Source: Sphingobacterium bambusae
Lineage (GTDB): Bacteria; Bacteroidota; Bacteroidia; Sphingobacteriales; Sphingobacteriaceae
DNA length: 64,000 nt
Direction: 5' to 3'
Assembly (NCBI RefSeq): GCF_033955345.1
Contig: NZ_CP138332.1
Span: 1,550,001-1,614,000 of the forward strand
In this document: piece after piece, positions 1-8,185 of the stretch
Layout of the letters: the number at the start of each line of letters is the position of its first letter
How positions within the stretch are numbered: position 1 is the stretch's first letter
The notes under the pieces: generated by a model
What the model was told of the DNA's origin: nothing
What the model saw: only the letters and a program-made list of their open reading frames with translations
Databases searched by the model: none
Position numbers and translations under genes: made by a program

Positions 1-300
1 AACGGAACTGAAGCATCCGTAGAGCGGGAAATTGAGGGCGGAAAAGAAGTGTTGAGCGTAACCTTACCTATTGTGGTGGGTACAGCAGAAGGTGTAGCCG
101 AACCAAAGATTCCAAACATGCGTGGGATAATGACAGCGAGAACCAAACCACTTCAGGTGGTCGATGCCATTGACGTGCCGGTACTTTCAAAAATCAGCCA
201 TTACGACACGCGAGCTCCACGTGGACAGGTAAAACTTATCGACAAAGCCGACATCGCGCAGTTGGTACAGCTGCTACATAGCGAAGCTAAAGTCATTTAA
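1..300 (+). CDS. etfB: Electron transfer flavoprotein subunit beta, C-terminal part (5' end outside the window)
   Basis: The reading frame is open from base 1 to the stop at 298-300, giving about 99 residues. The segment with LPIVVGTAEGVAEPKIPNMR followed by GIMTARTKP is the conserved C-terminal part of ETF-beta, where the family has a P-x-x-P-N-M/L-R-x-I-M-x-A-x-x-K-P pattern. ETF-beta pairs with ETF-alpha and carries electrons from acyl-CoA and other dehydrogenases to the quinone pool; the beta chain binds AMP. Its partner etfA starts 27 bases downstream on the same strand, so the two are one operon. The N-terminus cannot be described. Confidence 0.93.
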   Translation, partial: NGTEASVEREIEGGKEVLSVTLPIVVGTAEGVAEPKIPNMRGIMTARTKPLQVVDAIDVPVLSKISHYDTRAPRGQVKLIDKADIAQLVQLLHSEAKVI

Positions 301-327
301 TTTTGATCACCTTTTAGAAGAATAATT

Positions 328-1302
328 ATGTCAATCTTAGTATATATAGAAAACGTTGAAGGTGCACTGAAGAAATCTGCATTTGAATCGCTGTCATACG
401 GTAAAGCCGTTGGTGATCTCACGGGCGAGAAAGTCACGGCCTTAAGTATAGGAAATGTTTCGCAGGAAGAACTTAACAAAGTCGGCCAATACGGTGTAGA
501 GAAAGTTATTGAAGTCAATAGCAGCGATCTTGGACAGTTTGTTAATCAGGCGTACGCTTCGGTTATCGCCGAGGTGGCAAAAAGCATCGATGCACAAACG
601 GTGATATTGTCCAACTCTTTTAGTGGAAAGGGTCTTGCTCCGCGCATAGCGGCAAAGCTTGGTGCAGCCTTGGCAGATGGCGCCATATCCCTGCCGACCA
701 TAAGCGGTAGCATCTGGCAGATTCAAAAAAGTGTATTCTCGAATAAGGCGATTGCAACGGAAGAGTTGCAGGAGCAAAAAAAGGTGATCGCATTAACACC
801 TAATAGTTTGGAAGCAACGGAATCCGCTGTGCCTGTAGCTATTGAAAAATATGAGCCTCAGGTTGCCGCAGCCGATTTATCGACAGTGATCAAGGATATC
901 GTCCGCGCGACGGATAAAGTGTCGCTACCAGAGGCAGACATCGTGGTTTCCGCCGGCCGCGGCTTAAAAGGACCCGAAAACTGGGCGATGGTGGAAGAGC
1001 TTGCTGATGTACTTGGTGCAGCCACAGCTTGTTCGAAACCCGTATCTGACGCGGGCTGGCGTCCGCATGCCGAACACGTTGGCCAAACAGGGTTGGCCGT
1101 GACGCCAAACCTCTACATCGCCATCGGTATATCCGGCGCTATACAGCATCTAGCGGGAGTTAGTGCCTCAAAAACCATCGTGGTGATCAACAAAGATCCG
1201 GAAGCGCCTTTCTTCAAAGTAGCCGATTATGGCATCGTTGGAGATGCTTTTGAGGTTGTGCCACAGCTGATTGAAGCCCTAAAAGCGTATAAAAATAACT
1301 AA
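328..1302 (+). CDS. etfA: Electron transfer flavoprotein subunit alpha
   Basis: A 324-residue protein of normal ETF-alpha length. The N-terminal half is the Rossmann-like domain shared with ETF-beta. The C-terminal half, about residues 235-275, holds the FAD-binding signature: [11 protein letters not shown], then [17 protein letters not shown]. It forms the heterodimer that accepts electrons from acyl-CoA dehydrogenases in the cytoplasm. It follows etfB after 27 bases and ends in a strong hairpin terminator, so the operon is etfBA. The start ATG leads straight into the expected [12 protein letters not shown] beginning of the family. Confidence 0.96.
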   Translation: MSILVYIENVEGALKKSAFESLSYGKAVGDLTGEKVTALSIGNVSQEELNKVGQYGVEKVIEVNSSDLGQFVNQAYASVIAEVAKSIDAQTVILSNSFSGKGLAPRIAAKLGAALADGAISLPTISGSIWQIQKSVFSNKAIATEELQEQKKVIALTPNSLEATESAVPVAIEKYEPQVAAADLSTVIKDIVRATDKVSLPEADIVVSAGRGLKGPENWAMVEELADVLGAATACSKPVSDAGWRPHAEHVGQTGLAVTPNLYIAIGISGAIQHLAGVSASKTIVVINKDPEAPFFKVADYGIVGDAFEVVPQLIEALKAYKNN

Positions 1303-1326
1303 ACAACAATATCGAAACAAAGTAAG

Positions 1327-1367
1327 TGGCTAGACATCAAGAAATTGTGTCTGGCCATTTTTATTTT
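1327..1367 (+). terminator. Terminator of etfBA
   Basis: Arms tggctagaca (1327-1336) and tgtctggcca (1348-1357) pair over 10 positions with one G-U pair. A T-rich tail, TTTTTATTTT, follows at once. It lies 24 bases after the etfA stop. Confidence 0.85.
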
Positions 1368-1410
1368 GGCTTGAATATTTACATCTTTGTACGAAGGTAA
1401 GGCTTTAAGA

Positions 1411-2040
1411 ATGAAGAAAATCAAATTAGATATAGTTGGGTTATCCTACAGTCAGACACAATCCGGAGCATATGCGTTGGTTCTTGGAGAAATTGGCGGC
1501 AATCGCCGTTTACCGATAATCATTGGAGGCTTCGAGGCACAGGCCATCGCTGTTGAAATTGAGAAAATGCAGCCCTCCCGTCCTTTAACGCATGACCTTT
1601 TCAAAACATTCGCCGACAACTTCCAAATAAAAATCCAGGAAATATTAATCTACAATCTTATCGACGGCATTTTTTTCGCTAAACTTATTTGTTCCAATGG
1701 CGAGAAATCTATCGAACTGGACTCCCGCACGTCTGATGCTGTTGCGCTGGCTGTCCGATTTGGATCTCCAATCTATACCTACGACTTCATTATGGATGCT
1801 GCAGGCATCGTGATCGAGAGCAACGATTTTGCTTTTTTAGAGAATATAGAAAATCTACCGCCGAAGGAGAATACGCTACAAAAAGAAGAAGCTAGCGCTG
1901 AGCAAGACAAAGGCCATGCCTCTCCTTACGCCAACCTGAACGATGAGCAGCTAGAAGCAACATTGAACAAAGCTATCGAAGCCGAGCAATATGAAACTGC
2001 GGCCAAAATACGCGATGAGATTGAACGAAGAAAATCATAA
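1411..2040 (+). CDS. Bifunctional nuclease family protein (DUF151) with C-terminal UVR motif
   Basis: A 209-residue protein. Residues 1-135 match the BFN/DUF151 fold: LGEIGGNRRLPIIIGGFEAQ and later LDSRTSDAVALAVRFGSPIY are family hallmarks. Members have been reported with DNase and RNase activity, but the role in Bacteroidota is unproven. After a Lys/Glu-rich linker, the last 35 residues (LNDEQLEATLNKAIEAEQYE, then AAKIRDEIE) form a UvrB/UvrC-type helical hairpin, which suggests docking to another protein. I chose the ATG at 1411 rather than the in-frame TTG at 1387, because a CATCTTTG -7-like box (1382-1389) overlaps the TTG. Confidence 0.88.
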   Translation: MKKIKLDIVGLSYSQTQSGAYALVLGEIGGNRRLPIIIGGFEAQAIAVEIEKMQPSRPLTHDLFKTFADNFQIKIQEILIYNLIDGIFFAKLICSNGEKSIELDSRTSDAVALAVRFGSPIYTYDFIMDAAGIVIESNDFAFLENIENLPPKENTLQKEEASAEQDKGHASPYANLNDEQLEATLNKAIEAEQYETAAKIRDEIERRKS

Positions 2041-2058
2041 TTACCCTAATACAATACT

Positions 2059-3420
2059 ATGTCCATAAAATTACGATTAACCATCATGAGCTTCTTTCAG
2101 TTTTTCGTGTGGGGAGCTTGGTTAATTACAATCGCGAACTATTGGTTTGGCACAAAGCAATGGGATGGCACGCAGTTTGGAGCCATATTTGCCACCATGG
2201 GTATTGCATCACTCTTTATGCCTACACTTATGGGCATCATCGCAGACCGATGGGTGAATGCAGAGAAGCTGTATAGTCTGATGCACTTTCTTTATGCGGC
2301 CACTTTATTCTACCTCCCACAGGTCGACGATCCGCAGCTTTTTTTCTATATCATGCTTTTGGCTATGTGTTTCTACATGCCTACGCTAGCATTATCCAAC
2401 TCGATTTCGTACACGGCATTGACCACCGGTCAGTACGATTTGGTTAAGGCCTTCCCTCCCATCCGCGTATGGGGCACCATTGGTTTTATTGCAGCAATGT
2501 GGTTGGTCAATCTTACAGGAAGCAAAGCCACTGGGCATCAGTTTCACATTGCCGGTGCCGCCGCCTTTGGGTTAAGTTTATTCGCTTGGACACTTCCAAA
2601 GTGCCCACCAAGAAATGTGAATAGAGAAAATCAATCCTTGATACAAACCTTCGGTTTAGAGGCATTCAAGCTTTTTGCCAACTATAAGATGGCGCTGTTC
2701 TTTATTTTCTCCATGTTTTTGGGTGGAGCACTCCAACTGACGAATGCCTATGGCGACGTGTTCTTGGATGAATTTAAATACTATCCCAAATATGCAGACT
2801 CTTTTGTGATCGAATATTCCACGATCATTATGTCTATTTCCCAAGTTTCGGAAACCTTATTTATCCTAGCTATTCCTTTCTTTTTGAAACGCTTCGGCAT
2901 CAAGAAAGTGATGTTACTATCGATGTTTGCTTGGGTACTGAGATTTGGACTATTCGCCTACGGCGATCCCACAACAGGCTTATGGATGATCGTTCTATCT
3001 TGTATCGTTTACGGTATGGCCTTCGATTTTTTCAATATCTCGGGGTCGCTATTTGTGGAAACCTCAACAAACGCACATATACGCAGTTCTGCACAAGGCC
3101 TGTTTATGATGATGACGAACGGATTTGGAGCTGTCTTAGGCAGTCTTTTATCGGGATGGATCATCGACAAATACTTTACCCTGCATTTTTCCAATATATC
3201 CAATCTTGCGAGTTACCTCGAAACCGATAGCCTAAATGCGAGCCTTCTAGGCTTTGTCAAGGAACGCGGTTTCACGGTCTTCCAAGATGGTTCACTCAGC
3301 GGTGAAGTAATGCTGAAGGATTGGCATCACATTTGGCTCGCATTTGCCGGCTATACGCTTGTTATCGCTATTTTATTCGCCTTGTTTTTCAAGCACAAAC
3401 ACGACAGGAAAAGCCTATAA
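2059..3420 (+). CDS. MFS nucleoside permease (nucleoside:H+ symporter type)
   Basis: A 453-residue inner-membrane protein with about 12 hydrophobic segments. The N-terminus, FFQFFVWGAWLITIANYWF, followed by the loop GIIADRWVNAEKL and the segment PTLALSNSISYTAL, matches the NupG/XapB nucleoside:H+ symporter branch of the major facilitator superfamily. It probably imports nucleosides by proton symport. It starts 18 bases after the DUF151 gene and may be co-transcribed with it. A hairpin right after the stop marks the end of the unit. The substrate is inferred from the family, not from specific residues. Confidence 0.87.
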   Translation: MSIKLRLTIMSFFQFFVWGAWLITIANYWFGTKQWDGTQFGAIFATMGIASLFMPTLMGIIADRWVNAEKLYSLMHFLYAATLFYLPQVDDPQLFFYIMLLAMCFYMPTLALSNSISYTALTTGQYDLVKAFPPIRVWGTIGFIAAMWLVNLTGSKATGHQFHIAGAAAFGLSLFAWTLPKCPPRNVNRENQSLIQTFGLEAFKLFANYKMALFFIFSMFLGGALQLTNAYGDVFLDEFKYYPKYADSFVIEYSTIIMSISQVSETLFILAIPFFLKRFGIKKVMLLSMFAWVLRFGLFAYGDPTTGLWMIVLSCIVYGMAFDFFNISGSLFVETSTNAHIRSSAQGLFMMMTNGFGAVLGSLLSGWIIDKYFTLHFSNISNLASYLETDSLNASLLGFVKERGFTVFQDGSLSGEVMLKDWHHIWLAFAGYTLVIAILFALFFKHKHDRKSL

Positions 3421-3430
3421 AAGTATCGAA

Positions 3431-3456
3431 AGATGGCCTACAAGCCATCTTTTTCA
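3431..3456 (+). terminator. Terminator of the nucleoside permease gene
   Basis: AGATGGC (3431-3437) and GCCATCT (3444-3450) form a perfect 7-bp stem with a 6-base loop, followed by TTTTC and more T-rich sequence. The hairpin contains an in-frame ATG (3433) of the next gene, which argues that this ATG is not used. Confidence 0.75.
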
Positions 3457-3463
3457 TTTTTTG

Positions 3464-3471
3464 TATATTTG
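3464..3471 (+). promoter_or_regulatory. -7 box of the MscS-family gene
   Basis: TATATTTG fits the Bacteroidota TAnnTTTG consensus exactly. It ends 9 bases before the ATG at 3481, so the transcript would have almost no leader. No clear TTTG is seen at the -33 distance. Confidence 0.55.
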
Positions 3472-3480
3472 CCTGTTCAT

Positions 3481-4809
3481 ATGGAAAAAACAAACTTCAT
3501 TAACATCCCTACCCTACAAAAAAGCTTTATTTACGATTGGACACATAGCAAGGTCGAAGCCATAGGCCTACCCGATCAAGCGGAAAACAGCGTCACCTCA
3601 GCTATCTTATTGATTGCTACCGTCATCCTGCTGCTAATGGCCGACTTTATCACGCGTAGAATTATTAAAACAGTATTTGTCAAGCTCATCAAAAGAACAG
3701 CAGCCACTTGGGATGACAAATTACTGGACAATAAAGTGTTGGATCACTTAAGTCATTTAATACCACTTTTTATTGCGCAACAACTACTTCTAGCAATCTT
3801 CATTGGTTTTCCAAATTTCACGGCGATACTCATCAAATGTCTTTCGGTGATCGTCACGGTCGTCGTCTTTCAGCTGTTCAGCGCGCTGCTGAAGACAGTA
3901 AGGGACATCTTAAAAACGTCCAAGGCCTTTCTTGACAAGCCACTAGACAGTTACCTACAGGTGGCTCAGATATTCCTGATGTTTGTCAGCGGCACCATTA
4001 TTTTCTCCGTCGTGACTGGAAATTCGCCCTGGTCGTTCTTGGTTTCTTTGGGCGCGGCATCAGCCATTTTGATGTTGGTATTTAAAGACACCATATTGGG
4101 ATTTGTCGCCAGCATACAAGTCTCGGCCAATGATTCGGTGCGTGTAGGCGATTGGGTAGAAATGGCTAAATATGGTGCAGATGGTGATGTCATCCAGATA
4201 AACCTGAACAATGTGAAGGTCCAAAACTTCGACAAAACAATTGTATCCATACCGACCCACACCTTGCTCACGGATTCGTTTAAGAATTACCGAGGTATGC
4301 GACAATTCGGAGGGCGAAGGATTAAGCGCGCGATAAACATCAAGATTTCATCGATAAGATACCTGACTGAAGAAGAAATACAGGAACTAAGCCGAATACA
4401 TTTGCTAGCGCCTTATATTGACGAGCGGCAAGAAGAGATAGCTCAATATAACGACAGGATGCATGCAGACGCCTCCATGCCCGTAAACGGAAGGAGAATG
4501 ACAAACATTGGCTTGTTCAGGGCTTATATTACACGTTACATACAAAACAATCCAAATGTGCATCAAGACCGCATGCTCATGGTTAGACAATTGGCTCCCA
4601 CCGAACACGGTCTTCCTTTAGAACTCTATATGTTTGCAGCAAGCACCGAATGGACTTTCTACGAAGACACTATGGCGAATATATTCGACCATCTTTTTGC
4701 TGCAATTAAATACTTTGATCTCGAGGTTTTTGAGTTGCCTGCGTCAGACGACTTACGCAGCTTACTCAACGAACATATGCAAAAATCTGAGGCCATCCAG
4801 CAGCTGTAG
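3481..4809 (+). CDS. Mechanosensitive ion channel, MscS family (YbdG-like)
   Basis: A 442-residue membrane protein. About five hydrophobic segments precede the MscS core near residues 190-260: SFLVSLGAASAILMLVFKDT, then LGFVASIQVSANDSVRVGDW, which is the pore helix and the start of the beta domain. The C-terminal cytoplasmic part is extended, as in the YbdG/YnaI group, and includes RAYITRYIQNNPNVHQD. It should open under membrane tension and protect against osmotic down-shock. I chose the ATG at 3481 (MEKTNFINIP), since the earlier in-frame ATG at 3433 lies inside the upstream terminator and before the -7 box. A strong terminator follows. Confidence 0.9.
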   Translation: MEKTNFINIPTLQKSFIYDWTHSKVEAIGLPDQAENSVTSAILLIATVILLLMADFITRRIIKTVFVKLIKRTAATWDDKLLDNKVLDHLSHLIPLFIAQQLLLAIFIGFPNFTAILIKCLSVIVTVVVFQLFSALLKTVRDILKTSKAFLDKPLDSYLQVAQIFLMFVSGTIIFSVVTGNSPWSFLVSLGAASAILMLVFKDTILGFVASIQVSANDSVRVGDWVEMAKYGADGDVIQINLNNVKVQNFDKTIVSIPTHTLLTDSFKNYRGMRQFGGRRIKRAINIKISSIRYLTEEEIQELSRIHLLAPYIDERQEEIAQYNDRMHADASMPVNGRRMTNIGLFRAYITRYIQNNPNVHQDRMLMVRQLAPTEHGLPLELYMFAASTEWTFYEDTMANIFDHLFAAIKYFDLEVFELPASDDLRSLLNEHMQKSEAIQQL

Positions 4810-4834
4810 CAAAGCACAAGCGCTGTTAAAAAGA

Positions 4835-4866
4835 AAAAGGTTGCCGAGGGGCAACCTTTTCTTATT
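4835..4866 (+). terminator. Terminator of the MscS-family gene
   Basis: AAAAGGTTGCC (4835-4845) pairs perfectly with GGCAACCTTTT (4850-4860) around a 4-base loop. The A/T flanks make it usable in both directions, but no gene end is close on the minus strand. The remaining bases to 5027 hold no recognisable gene. Confidence 0.9.
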
Positions 4867-5027
4867 TGTATGAAAACAAATTTTGTTTCAGCATATTTCG
4901 CAACAGGCCTAACATTAACCATAACACTATGAACAAAAATTACTCTGATCCAAAGGTGGGCATTTCATATTAATTGAATATTAGCAAGCCATTAAATAAG
5001 AAATTAGCGTGCTTTTTTTACCTTTTA

Positions 5028-6590
5028 TTACTCCACTACGGTTATATCTTTCTTTGCTGTATGCAAACGGCCAAATATATCTTTGGCTTCTACCGTAAGC
5101 GTATGCTTGCCAACAGGCAGCTTAGGAAGCTTAATTTTCCAAAGGTGCGTTGACGCCACTACATCAGAGGGTCTTCTGCCTTCGATCAGTTCTTCGGCAC
5201 CGTCAAAAGCGAGTACATCTTGCGTGTATGCCGGATCATAGTCGTCCACGCGTTCCATTTCTTTCCATTTGCCGCCATCTACATTGTACCGCAGCTGATC
5301 GTTTTTAGCTCCAATGTAGAAATTAGCATATAGTGCGTGGCGCTTCACGTATTTCTCTGCCACAACAGCTGGCCCAAATAGGCCTATACTATGTTTATCG
5401 TCTTTTCCCACAACCTTGTAGTCAAACGTATACGTATTGTTATCAATATGCAAGATAGCGTAGCCTTTTGGGGTTCCGTCGCGCATGGTGGATACGGGAA
5501 CACCTTGTGCATTCAATTGTCCCGAATACCAGTCTCCCGATGTTGTGCCAACATTGTATTCATGATGTGGCTTTTGTCCTTTCCATCCGTGAACATCGCT
5601 GTAAAAATTCTGTTGTTGAAAATGGGTATGTGCGGACAGCGACAAAGTATTCGGATAATCTTGCAATAGATCAAACAGACGCTGTCTATCGTCGTTTCTA
5701 AACCATGCTTCATTATCGGGATTGAGGGGAATATGGAAAGCTAACACGACAAGCTTTTCTTTAGGAACAAACCGCAGATCATTCGCCACGAAATCCAATT
5801 GTTCCTTGCGGAATCCACCTTGATAGCCTTTCCCGGTTGTAGGGTGCGGATACAGCACATCATCTAACACGATAAAATGGGTGTTGCCAACATTGAACGA
5901 ATAATTTGCGGGACCGAAAAGTCTTTCAAAAGATTCATCCGATAAGGAGTCACTTTTAACATCGAAATTAAGATCGTGATTTCCTATTACGTTGTACCAG
6001 GGAAGTCCCATTTGGCTGATTGTCTTTCTATAGCTGGGATGCAAGCTCAAGTCATTGCCGACAAGGTCGCCTAGGCTAATACCAAACAAAGGGCCTTTTC
6101 TTTCCTTCGCTTCATCCACCACTGCTTTTTTAAAGTACTCCATCTCGGCTTCATCATAGGCCTGTGGGTCGCCAAATACGAAAGCAGAGAATGTGGTAGG
6201 TTCTTCAACCGCCTGCAGGCCGAAGTCGATAGATTTCGGCAATTTGCCCGTTGGTGCAACGCCAGCAAACTGCAATGATGGTGATCCTTTTGGCTTGTGG
6301 AGGTGGTAGAATTTAGAATGGTTCACTTCATCCAAAGGCAGTTTATAGCCTGAAGGTTTGATCACGAAGATGACATTATCGTCCTGAACCGGCAATTGAT
6401 AATTTCCTTTTGCATCGGTTTGGACGACCTGGATGCCATTGCTGACACTTACGCCGGCTAGACCGATTTCCTTTTTGCCACGTACGCCATTTGCATTCGC
6501 ATCGACATAGACTACGCCACGGGCTACTTCCTGTGCCATGGCCGTTCCAGATAGAGCACACGCCAATAGTGCCCAACAGATATTCTTCAT
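5028..6590 (-). CDS. Secreted calcineurin-like metallophosphoesterase (MetallophosN-Metallophos-MetallophosC)
   Basis: A 520-residue protein with a signal peptide (MKNICWALLACALSGTAMAQ, cleavage after AMA). An N-terminal beta-sandwich begins VARGVVYVDANANGVRGKKE and continues with a QTDAKGNYQLP carboxypeptidase-regulatory-like motif. The catalytic domain follows with FGDPQ, LGDLVGND, GNHD, FHIPL and SAHTHF metal-ligand motifs. The first motif is D-x-Q instead of D-x-H. The C-terminal domain completes an architecture common in Bacteroidota. It probably hydrolyses a phosphoester in the periplasm; the substrate is unknown. I chose the ATG at 6590, because the upstream in-frame ATG at 6620 lies within a perfect -7 box. 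Confidence 0.9.
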   Translation of the reverse strand: MKNICWALLACALSGTAMAQEVARGVVYVDANANGVRGKKEIGLAGVSVSNGIQVVQTDAKGNYQLPVQDDNVIFVIKPSGYKLPLDEVNHSKFYHLHKPKGSPSLQFAGVAPTGKLPKSIDFGLQAVEEPTTFSAFVFGDPQAYDEAEMEYFKKAVVDEAKERKGPLFGISLGDLVGNDLSLHPSYRKTISQMGLPWYNVIGNHDLNFDVKSDSLSDESFERLFGPANYSFNVGNTHFIVLDDVLYPHPTTGKGYQGGFRKEQLDFVANDLRFVPKEKLVVLAFHIPLNPDNEAWFRNDDRQRLFDLLQDYPNTLSLSAHTHFQQQNFYSDVHGWKGQKPHHEYNVGTTSGDWYSGQLNAQGVPVSTMRDGTPKGYAILHIDNNTYTFDYKVVGKDDKHSIGLFGPAVVAEKYVKRHALYANFYIGAKNDQLRYNVDGGKWKEMERVDDYDPAYTQDVLAFDGAEELIEGRRPSDVVASTHLWKIKLPKLPVGKHTLTVEAKDIFGRLHTAKKDITVVE

Positions 6591-6613
6591 AAAATGAACG
6601 ATTTGTTTGCTGG

Positions 6614-6621
6614 CAAACATA
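6614..6621 (-). promoter_or_regulatory. -7 box of the secreted phosphoesterase gene
   Basis: On the minus strand the sequence reads TATGTTTG, an exact match to TAnnTTTG. Transcription would start near 6607-6609, leaving a leader of about 18 bases before the ATG at 6590. It overlaps an alternative upstream ATG and so excludes that start. Confidence 0.6.
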
Positions 6622-6718
6622 ACTTTATGAAATAAAGAAATTGTAAATAGAGGATTAAGTTGTTGTTAGCTAAATCAAGCTAAACGGCAAAACAGCAGAT
6701 AGGCATCAGCTCCCTAAA

Positions 6719-6750
6719 ACGAAAAAAGAGCATCCAAAAATGCTCTTCGT
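6719..6750 (-). terminator. Terminator of the small membrane protein gene
   Basis: Read on the minus strand, AAGAGCAT and ATGCTCTT pair around a 6-base loop and are followed by TTTTTTCG. Outer AAACGAA/TTCGTTT sequence extends the stem with a bulge. It lies 29 bases after the stop of the 6779-7279 gene. Confidence 0.85.
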
Positions 6751-6778
6751 TTTAAATATTATAAAAATCTCGGCCTCT

Positions 6779-7279
6779 TTAACGGGCGTTGGCAATATTG
6801 ATCATCTCTAAAACCTTTTCTATTGTTGTTTTTGTGGCATCCTTCATCTTTTGGTTTCCCGCATAATCGGCATCTAAGGTTACTTGTTTACGCTTTTCCT
6901 TATACTTGTATTCCAAGGTGTAACGTGGAACATCACGACCTTCCAAGGAGTCTTTGCGTGGCGTTGTCATATCGTCGTCAACGTTCCAAAACCCCATTTC
7001 CATAGCTTTTCGGTGCAGATACAATAGATCGTCGTCTGTCAACTTAAGTTTTTGCTTCACCACCTGATTGCTTCGATTTAGGTATTGGTAATCTTGGGTG
7101 GCGGAATTGTACTGGTTCAACATGGAGTCTCTCGTTCCATAGGAAATAGTAATGTACTCAAAATCTGAAAACCGGTAAGGTGCATTTTTAATCATGTTGG
7201 AATAATAAAACACGCAATAGATAAAGAATGAACCTATAATACACAATCCAAGAAAAATAGCCTTTGTTCTTTTAGTCAT
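6779..7279 (-). CDS. Small membrane-anchored protein of unknown function
   Basis: I do not recognise this 166-residue protein. Residues 6-26 (AIFLGLCIIGSFFIYCVFYY) form one membrane helix right after a short basic N-terminus (MTKRTK), so the rest is probably periplasmic. The remainder is charged and soluble, with DDDLLYLHRKAMEMGFWNVD and a Lys-rich stretch, YTLEYKYKEKRKQVTLDADY, that looks like beta strands. The reading frame extends upstream to 7417, but it would overlap the neighbouring NlpC/P60 gene. A perfect TATTTTTG box at 7300-7307 places the transcript start after those upstream codons, so I use the ATG at 7279. Confidence 0.7.
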   Translation of the reverse strand: MTKRTKAIFLGLCIIGSFFIYCVFYYSNMIKNAPYRFSDFEYITISYGTRDSMLNQYNSATQDYQYLNRSNQVVKQKLKLTDDDLLYLHRKAMEMGFWNVDDDMTTPRKDSLEGRDVPRYTLEYKYKEKRKQVTLDADYAGNQKMKDATKTTIEKVLEMINIANAR

Positions 7280-7299
7280 GACATCGAAGAAATATGTCG

Positions 7300-7307
7300 C
7301 AAAAATA
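7300..7307 (-). promoter_or_regulatory. -7 box of the small membrane protein gene
   Basis: Minus-strand TATTTTTG matches TAnnTTTG exactly and lies 20 bases upstream of the ATG at 7279. No convincing -33 element was found. Confidence 0.5.
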
Positions 7308-7371
7308 AACAATAAGGCCGAACTTGGAAGGTTGGCCGTTGTAGAAATCCACGAAATATGTAATTTGAATG

Positions 7372-7965
7372 TTAGATTTTCGGCGTTCCACAACGAACGA
7401 AGTATTTGTAGTACCAACTATCTTTCATGTCCGAAATAATGACACCTTTACGGGTAGACACATGCACAAATTTGTTGTTGTGCAGATAGACGCCGACATG
7501 ATCGATGTTTCTACCACCAAACGAAAAGAAAATAAGATCCCCCTCCTTCAATTTATCTTCATATTTACGTTTTACGTTGTCCCCCATATCGCGAGATGTG
7601 CGGGGAAGATTCTTCCGATAGACCTCTTGATAGAGTATCCCTACAAAACCCGAACAATCAATGCCCGATTTCTGCGTGCCGCCTAAACGATGAGGGCTAC
7701 CCATCCAATTGTCTATAAATTGGTAGAGCGCCTTATTATCCAGCTCCCTAACAGAAACGCCGAGGATATCTGCGTAGTTCTCCATTTTGGATCCCGACAA
7801 TGATTTGTATCGGGCGTCGCTGGCATCTGTGGGGATCTTTTTTCCAGAAGTACCGATTTCGGTTCTCGGCCGAACAGCGGAGGAACCTTTCCGACGAGCG
7901 CCACAGGAAGCGAGAAATACGATAATAAAAACCAGATACAGGAACTGAAATATGTAACGATGCAT
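7372..7965 (-). CDS. NlpC/P60 (C40) peptidase lipoprotein
   Basis: A 197-residue lipoprotein. The signal sequence MHRYIFQFLYLVFIIVFLASC ends in a lipobox with the lipidated Cys at residue 21. The catalytic domain has SGIDCSGF with the nucleophile Cys, RNIDHVGVYL with the catalytic His, and a second His in KFVHVS. Such enzymes cut peptide stems in the cell wall (gamma-D-Glu-diamino acid bonds), acting from the membrane into the periplasm. Three in-frame starts exist: TTG 7983, ATG 7977 and ATG 7965. The promoter box ends at 7981, so 7965 leaves a sensible leader; 7977 would be nearly leaderless and is possible. Confidence 0.9.
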   Translation of the reverse strand: MHRYIFQFLYLVFIIVFLASCGARRKGSSAVRPRTEIGTSGKKIPTDASDARYKSLSGSKMENYADILGVSVRELDNKALYQFIDNWMGSPHRLGGTQKSGIDCSGFVGILYQEVYRKNLPRTSRDMGDNVKRKYEDKLKEGDLIFFSFGGRNIDHVGVYLHNNKFVHVSTRKGVIISDMKDSWYYKYFVRCGTPKI

Positions 7966-7980
7966 GTTCGAAGCCATAAA

Positions 7981-8011
7981 CAAATGTAATCAACCGTGTT
8001 CCTTGTAGCAA
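7981..8011 (-). promoter_or_regulatory. Promoter of the NlpC/P60 lipoprotein gene
   Basis: On the minus strand a TTG (8009-8011) is followed after 20 bases by TACATTTG (7981-7988), a complete Bacteroidota-type -33/-7 pair. Transcription should start near 7975. Confidence 0.65.
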
Positions 8012-8144
8012 GAAGCGTGCAAAAATTATTATTGGTCAAAGCAAACCGCTGTTTTTAGAAAAGAGTGATTGAGTAGCAAGAATGAAATAACGAAAAGTCA
8101 ATCAAGTTCACTTGTCTGAATATCGTCAACAATTTAATTCCGGC

Positions 8145-8164
8145 AAAAGCCTAGACAGGCTTTT
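8145..8164. repeat. Perfect 20-base hairpin upstream of the EamA transporter gene
   Basis: AAAAGCCT (8145-8152) and AGGCTTTT (8157-8164) are perfect inverted repeats around AGAC. No gene on either strand ends here: the flanking genes diverge. The hairpin sits 21 bases before the EamA ATG, where the promoter should be. It could be an operator or a leader structure; as a terminator it would stop transcripts of no known gene. Confidence 0.6.
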
Positions 8165-8185
8165 CGTAACTTGCGCGAAATTAAC

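Noticed and set aside
890..1149. Minus-strand frames opposite etfA
   Set aside because: etfA is certain; these frames have no family resemblance and are mirror images of its codons.
3433..3480. An N-terminal extension of the MscS-type protein from the ATG at 3433
   Set aside because: The ATG lies within the upstream terminator hairpin and before a perfect -7 box.
6591..6620. A ten-residue N-terminal extension of the secreted phosphoesterase
   Set aside because: The extra ATG is part of the -7 box and the extension would precede a good signal peptide.
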